Origin: Spirosoma fluviale
GTDB lineage: Bacteria > Bacteroidota > Bacteroidia > Cytophagales > Spirosomataceae
Assembly (NCBI GenBank): GCA_945901025.1
Contig: CAMDJW010000001.1
Coordinates: forward strand, 62,001 to 126,000
Length of the DNA: 64,000 nucleotides
Direction: 5' to 3'
Shown: in pieces, positions 61,779 to 64,000 of the stretch
Layout: every line of letters starts with the position of its first letter
How positions within the stretch are numbered: the stretch's first letter is position 1
Notes under the pieces: model-generated
Seen by the model: only the letters and a program-made list of their open reading frames with translations
What the model was told of the DNA's origin: nothing
Database searches by the model: none
Position numbers and translations under genes: made by a program

Positions 61779-63124
61779 TATGCTTTTTGATTGGGCAATT
61801 TATACCCATTGTAAGAATAAAATACGATGAATATAAAACATAATAAAGGTATTATAAGAGCTACAGGAGTGCTTATTTTAAATAATGCCGCGGTAATTGG
61901 AGGAATAATAGCTCCACCTACTATGGACATAATAATTAATGACGAAGCTAATTTAGAACCTTCACCTAAGTCTTTACATGCTAAAGCAAAAATAGTTGGA
62001 AACATAATGGATTGAAAGAAATAAACCATCATTAAAGCAACTAATGCATAAACACCTCCTCCAAAAATTGAAATTATAATTGAAATTACTGCTCCGATGG
62101 AATATATCCCTAGAATTTTATTTGAATCATTTTTGCTCATGAAATAAGTGCCAATGAATCTGCCAAACATAAAAAGCACAAAAGCAAAAGATGCATGAAA
62201 ACTAGCTATTTGAGTCGGCGACATGGCACTAGTTGTTTGGTAAATTTTTTGTACAATCCACAAATTTGTTTCGCTAGCCAAATCGATTTTTAAATCAACA
62301 AAATTTCCCCATAATGATACTTGAGCTCCTACATTACAAAATTGAGCTAAAATTCCAAGTGTTAGATGTCTATTTTTCAACAAGCTTGATATCGTAATCT
62401 TCGTTTTACTTACAACTGTACTAGTCGCCTCCGATACTTCTGGCATTTTTGTAATGGCAAATAGTATAGCTACTATAGCCACAATGACGCCGATAATTAA
62501 ATAAGGCAATTGCACTGAATTTGCTTGGGAGATACGAATTGCTTCAGCTTCGGCTGCTGGTAGGCTATTTAACAATTCACGGCTATATTCTTTATCAGAA
62601 AATATAAAAAATCCTCCAATGACCGGTCCTAAAATTATGCTTATCCCATTAAAAGATTGCGCAAAATTTAATCTAAAATCTCCTGATTTTGGATCTCCTA
62701 ATACCGTAACATATAAATTTGCTGCAGTTTCTAAAAATGCTATTCCACTGGCAATTAAAAATAAGGCAGCTAAAAAGAAAGAGTATAGTCTAACTTCGGC
62801 TGCAGGATAAAATAAAAATGCACCTGCAGCATATAAAATCAATCCGATTAATATTCCCATCTTATAACCTAACTTCTTCATTACATAACCTGCTGGAAGT
62901 GCCATGATAAAATAGCCTAGATAAAATGCTGTTTCAACAATATTGGCTTGCCAACGTTGTAAATCAAGTGCTGTTTGGAATTGTTTAACCAAAGTACCAT
63001 TTAAACTATTCGCTAGCCCCCATAAAAAGAATAAACTAGTCACTAAACTAAATGGAATAAGGTAGTTTACTTTAGATGTTTGAGATACATTTAAATTATC
63101 ATTATCAAAGGTTGGTAATGCCAT
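61778..63124 (-). CDS. fucP: L-fucose:H+ symporter (MFS, FucP-like)
   Basis: LIPFSLVTSLFFLWGLANSLNGTLVKQFQTALDLQRWQANIVETAFYLGYFIMALPAGYVMKKLGYKMGILIGL; QSIMFPTIFALACKDLGEGSKLASSLIIMSIVGGAIIPPI. Confidence 0.93.
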   Translation of the reverse strand: MALPTFDNDNLNVSQTSKVNYLIPFSLVTSLFFLWGLANSLNGTLVKQFQTALDLQRWQANIVETAFYLGYFIMALPAGYVMKKLGYKMGILIGLILYAAGAFLFYPAAEVRLYSFFLAALFLIASGIAFLETAANLYVTVLGDPKSGDFRLNFAQSFNGISIILGPVIGGFFIFSDKEYSRELLNSLPAAEAEAIRISQANSVQLPYLIIGVIVAIVAILFAITKMPEVSEATSTVVSKTKITISSLLKNRHLTLGILAQFCNVGAQVSLWGNFVDLKIDLASETNLWIVQKIYQTTSAMSPTQIASFHASFAFVLFMFGRFIGTYFMSKNDSNKILGIYSIGAVISIIISIFGGGVYALVALMMVYFFQSIMFPTIFALACKDLGEGSKLASSLIIMSIVGGAIIPPITAALFKISTPVALIIPLLCFIFIVFYSYNGYKLPNQKA

Positions 63125-63184
63125 ATGTTTATTTTTTATTATAAAGGATAAAACGCTTTCAATATACCTTCTTTTTTTTAATTT

Positions 63185-63192
63185 TAAATTTG
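63185..63192 (+). promoter_or_regulatory. Candidate -7 box (TAAATTTG) for the fucosidase gene in the divergent intergenic region
   Basis: Matches TAnnTTTG; no clear TTG at the expected -33 distance. Confidence 0.3.
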
Positions 63193-63260
63193 TACCTGGT
63201 AAATTTTAAAGAATTAATTCATAAAACATCTCTAACTAATCCTATTCTCGAACTAATCTT

Positions 63261-64000
63261 ATGAAAAAAATAATTATTATTTCAGTTATATTATTAGCTA
63301 ATTTCCTTTCATCAGCGCAGAATATACCCGTAATAAATCCGATACCTAGCAAAAAACAAGTTGCTTGGCAAGCTTTAGAATATTTTGGCTTTATTCATTT
63401 TAATATGAATACTTTCACAAATTTAGAATGGGGAGAAGGCCAAGAAAATCCAAATAGTTTCAATCCGACTAATTTAGATTGCAATCAATGGGCTAAAATA
63501 GCCAAAAATGCGGGTATGAAAGGTTTAATTTTAACGGTAAAGCATCATGATGGCTTTGCTTTATATCCATCTAAATATACAAAACATACAGTAGCAAAAT
63601 CTAATTGGAAAAATGGCAAGGGTGATGTCGTTAAGGATTTGTCAGAAGCATGCAAAAAATATGGCATTAAATTTGGCATTTATCTATCTCCATGGGATCG
63701 AAATCATCCTGATTACGGAACCGATAAGTACAATTTAGTATAGGCAGCCATGCAAAAAGAATTACTAACTAATTATGGTCCTATTTTCGAATTTTGGTAT
63801 GATGGAGCAAATGGGGAAGGTACCAACGGGAAAAAACAAATTTATAATTGGCCTTTATTCAATAATACTGTTTTAAAATATCAGCCTAATGCGATACAAT
63901 TTTCAGATTCAGGACCGGATATTCGTTGGGTCGGTAATGAACGCGGATTTGCTTATGACAAAACATGGAGCCCAATAAACCGGGATGAGATTTATCCTGG
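63261..64000 (+). pseudogene. GH29 alpha-L-fucosidase interrupted by an in-frame TAG (63741-63743); continues beyond window
   Basis: MKKIIIISVILLANFLSSAQ signal; WQALEYFGFIHFNMNTFTNLEWGEGQENP; GMKGLILTVKHHDGFALYPSKYT; YLSPWDRNHPDYGTDKYNLV-TAG-AAMQKELLTNYGPIFEFWYDGANGEGTNGKKQIYNWPLFNNTVLKYQPNAIQFSDSGPDIRWVGNERGFAYDKTWSPINRDEIYPG in the same frame. Confidence 0.88.

Noticed and set aside
63741-63743. Interpretation of the TAG as a reassigned sense codon (recoding)
   Set aside because: Other genes in the window (e.g. trxA, DUF2461, topA) terminate at TAG, so reassignment is unlikely; a nonsense mutation or sequencing error is simpler.
1-64000. CRISPR arrays, tRNA/rRNA genes, transposases, prophage or anti-phage defence islands
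   Set aside because: No direct-repeat/spacer pattern, cloverleaf/T-loop signature, transposase, integrase or recognised defence operon was seen on reading; a tRNAscan/CRISPR/DefenseFinder run would be needed to exclude them fully.

Overview
Low-GC bacterial chromosomal window. TAnnTTTG-type promoter boxes, DUF5686 proteins, an L25/TL5-type rplY and the overall gene content point to Bacteroidota, probably Cytophagales-like; this is inferred from content and was not computed. Roughly 1-45.7 kb is mostly housekeeping: partial amt, porin, ferredoxin, trpS, dnaE, trxA, hppA, rplY-prs, aconitase, topA, folD, menB/menE, thrS-infC-rpmI-rplT and dnaK. It also holds less ordinary items: a LuxC-like acyl-CoA reductase, a secreted HETRH metallopeptidase with propeller and barrel-like regions, and a NifS/XdhC/DUF3050 trio. 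From about 45.8 kb the content becomes accessory. There is a full-length homologue of the eukaryotic sphingolipid delta-4 (dihydroceramide) desaturase family, a GH13 amylase, a DUF1460 protein, and convergent sugar-acid gene clusters. The minus-strand run 63124->53702 contains a recognisable non-phosphorylating L-fucose route: FucP, mutarotase, UxaA-type dehydratase, 2-keto-3-deoxy-fuconate dehydrogenase, diketo-acid hydrolase, fuconolactonase and L-fucose dehydrogenase. The divergent GH29 alpha-L-fucosidase that would feed it has an in-frame TAG at 63741-63743, after which the homologous reading frame resumes without a shift. No tRNA, rRNA, CRISPR array, IS element or phage gene was recognised. 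Family assignments rest on reading the translations, with no database search.
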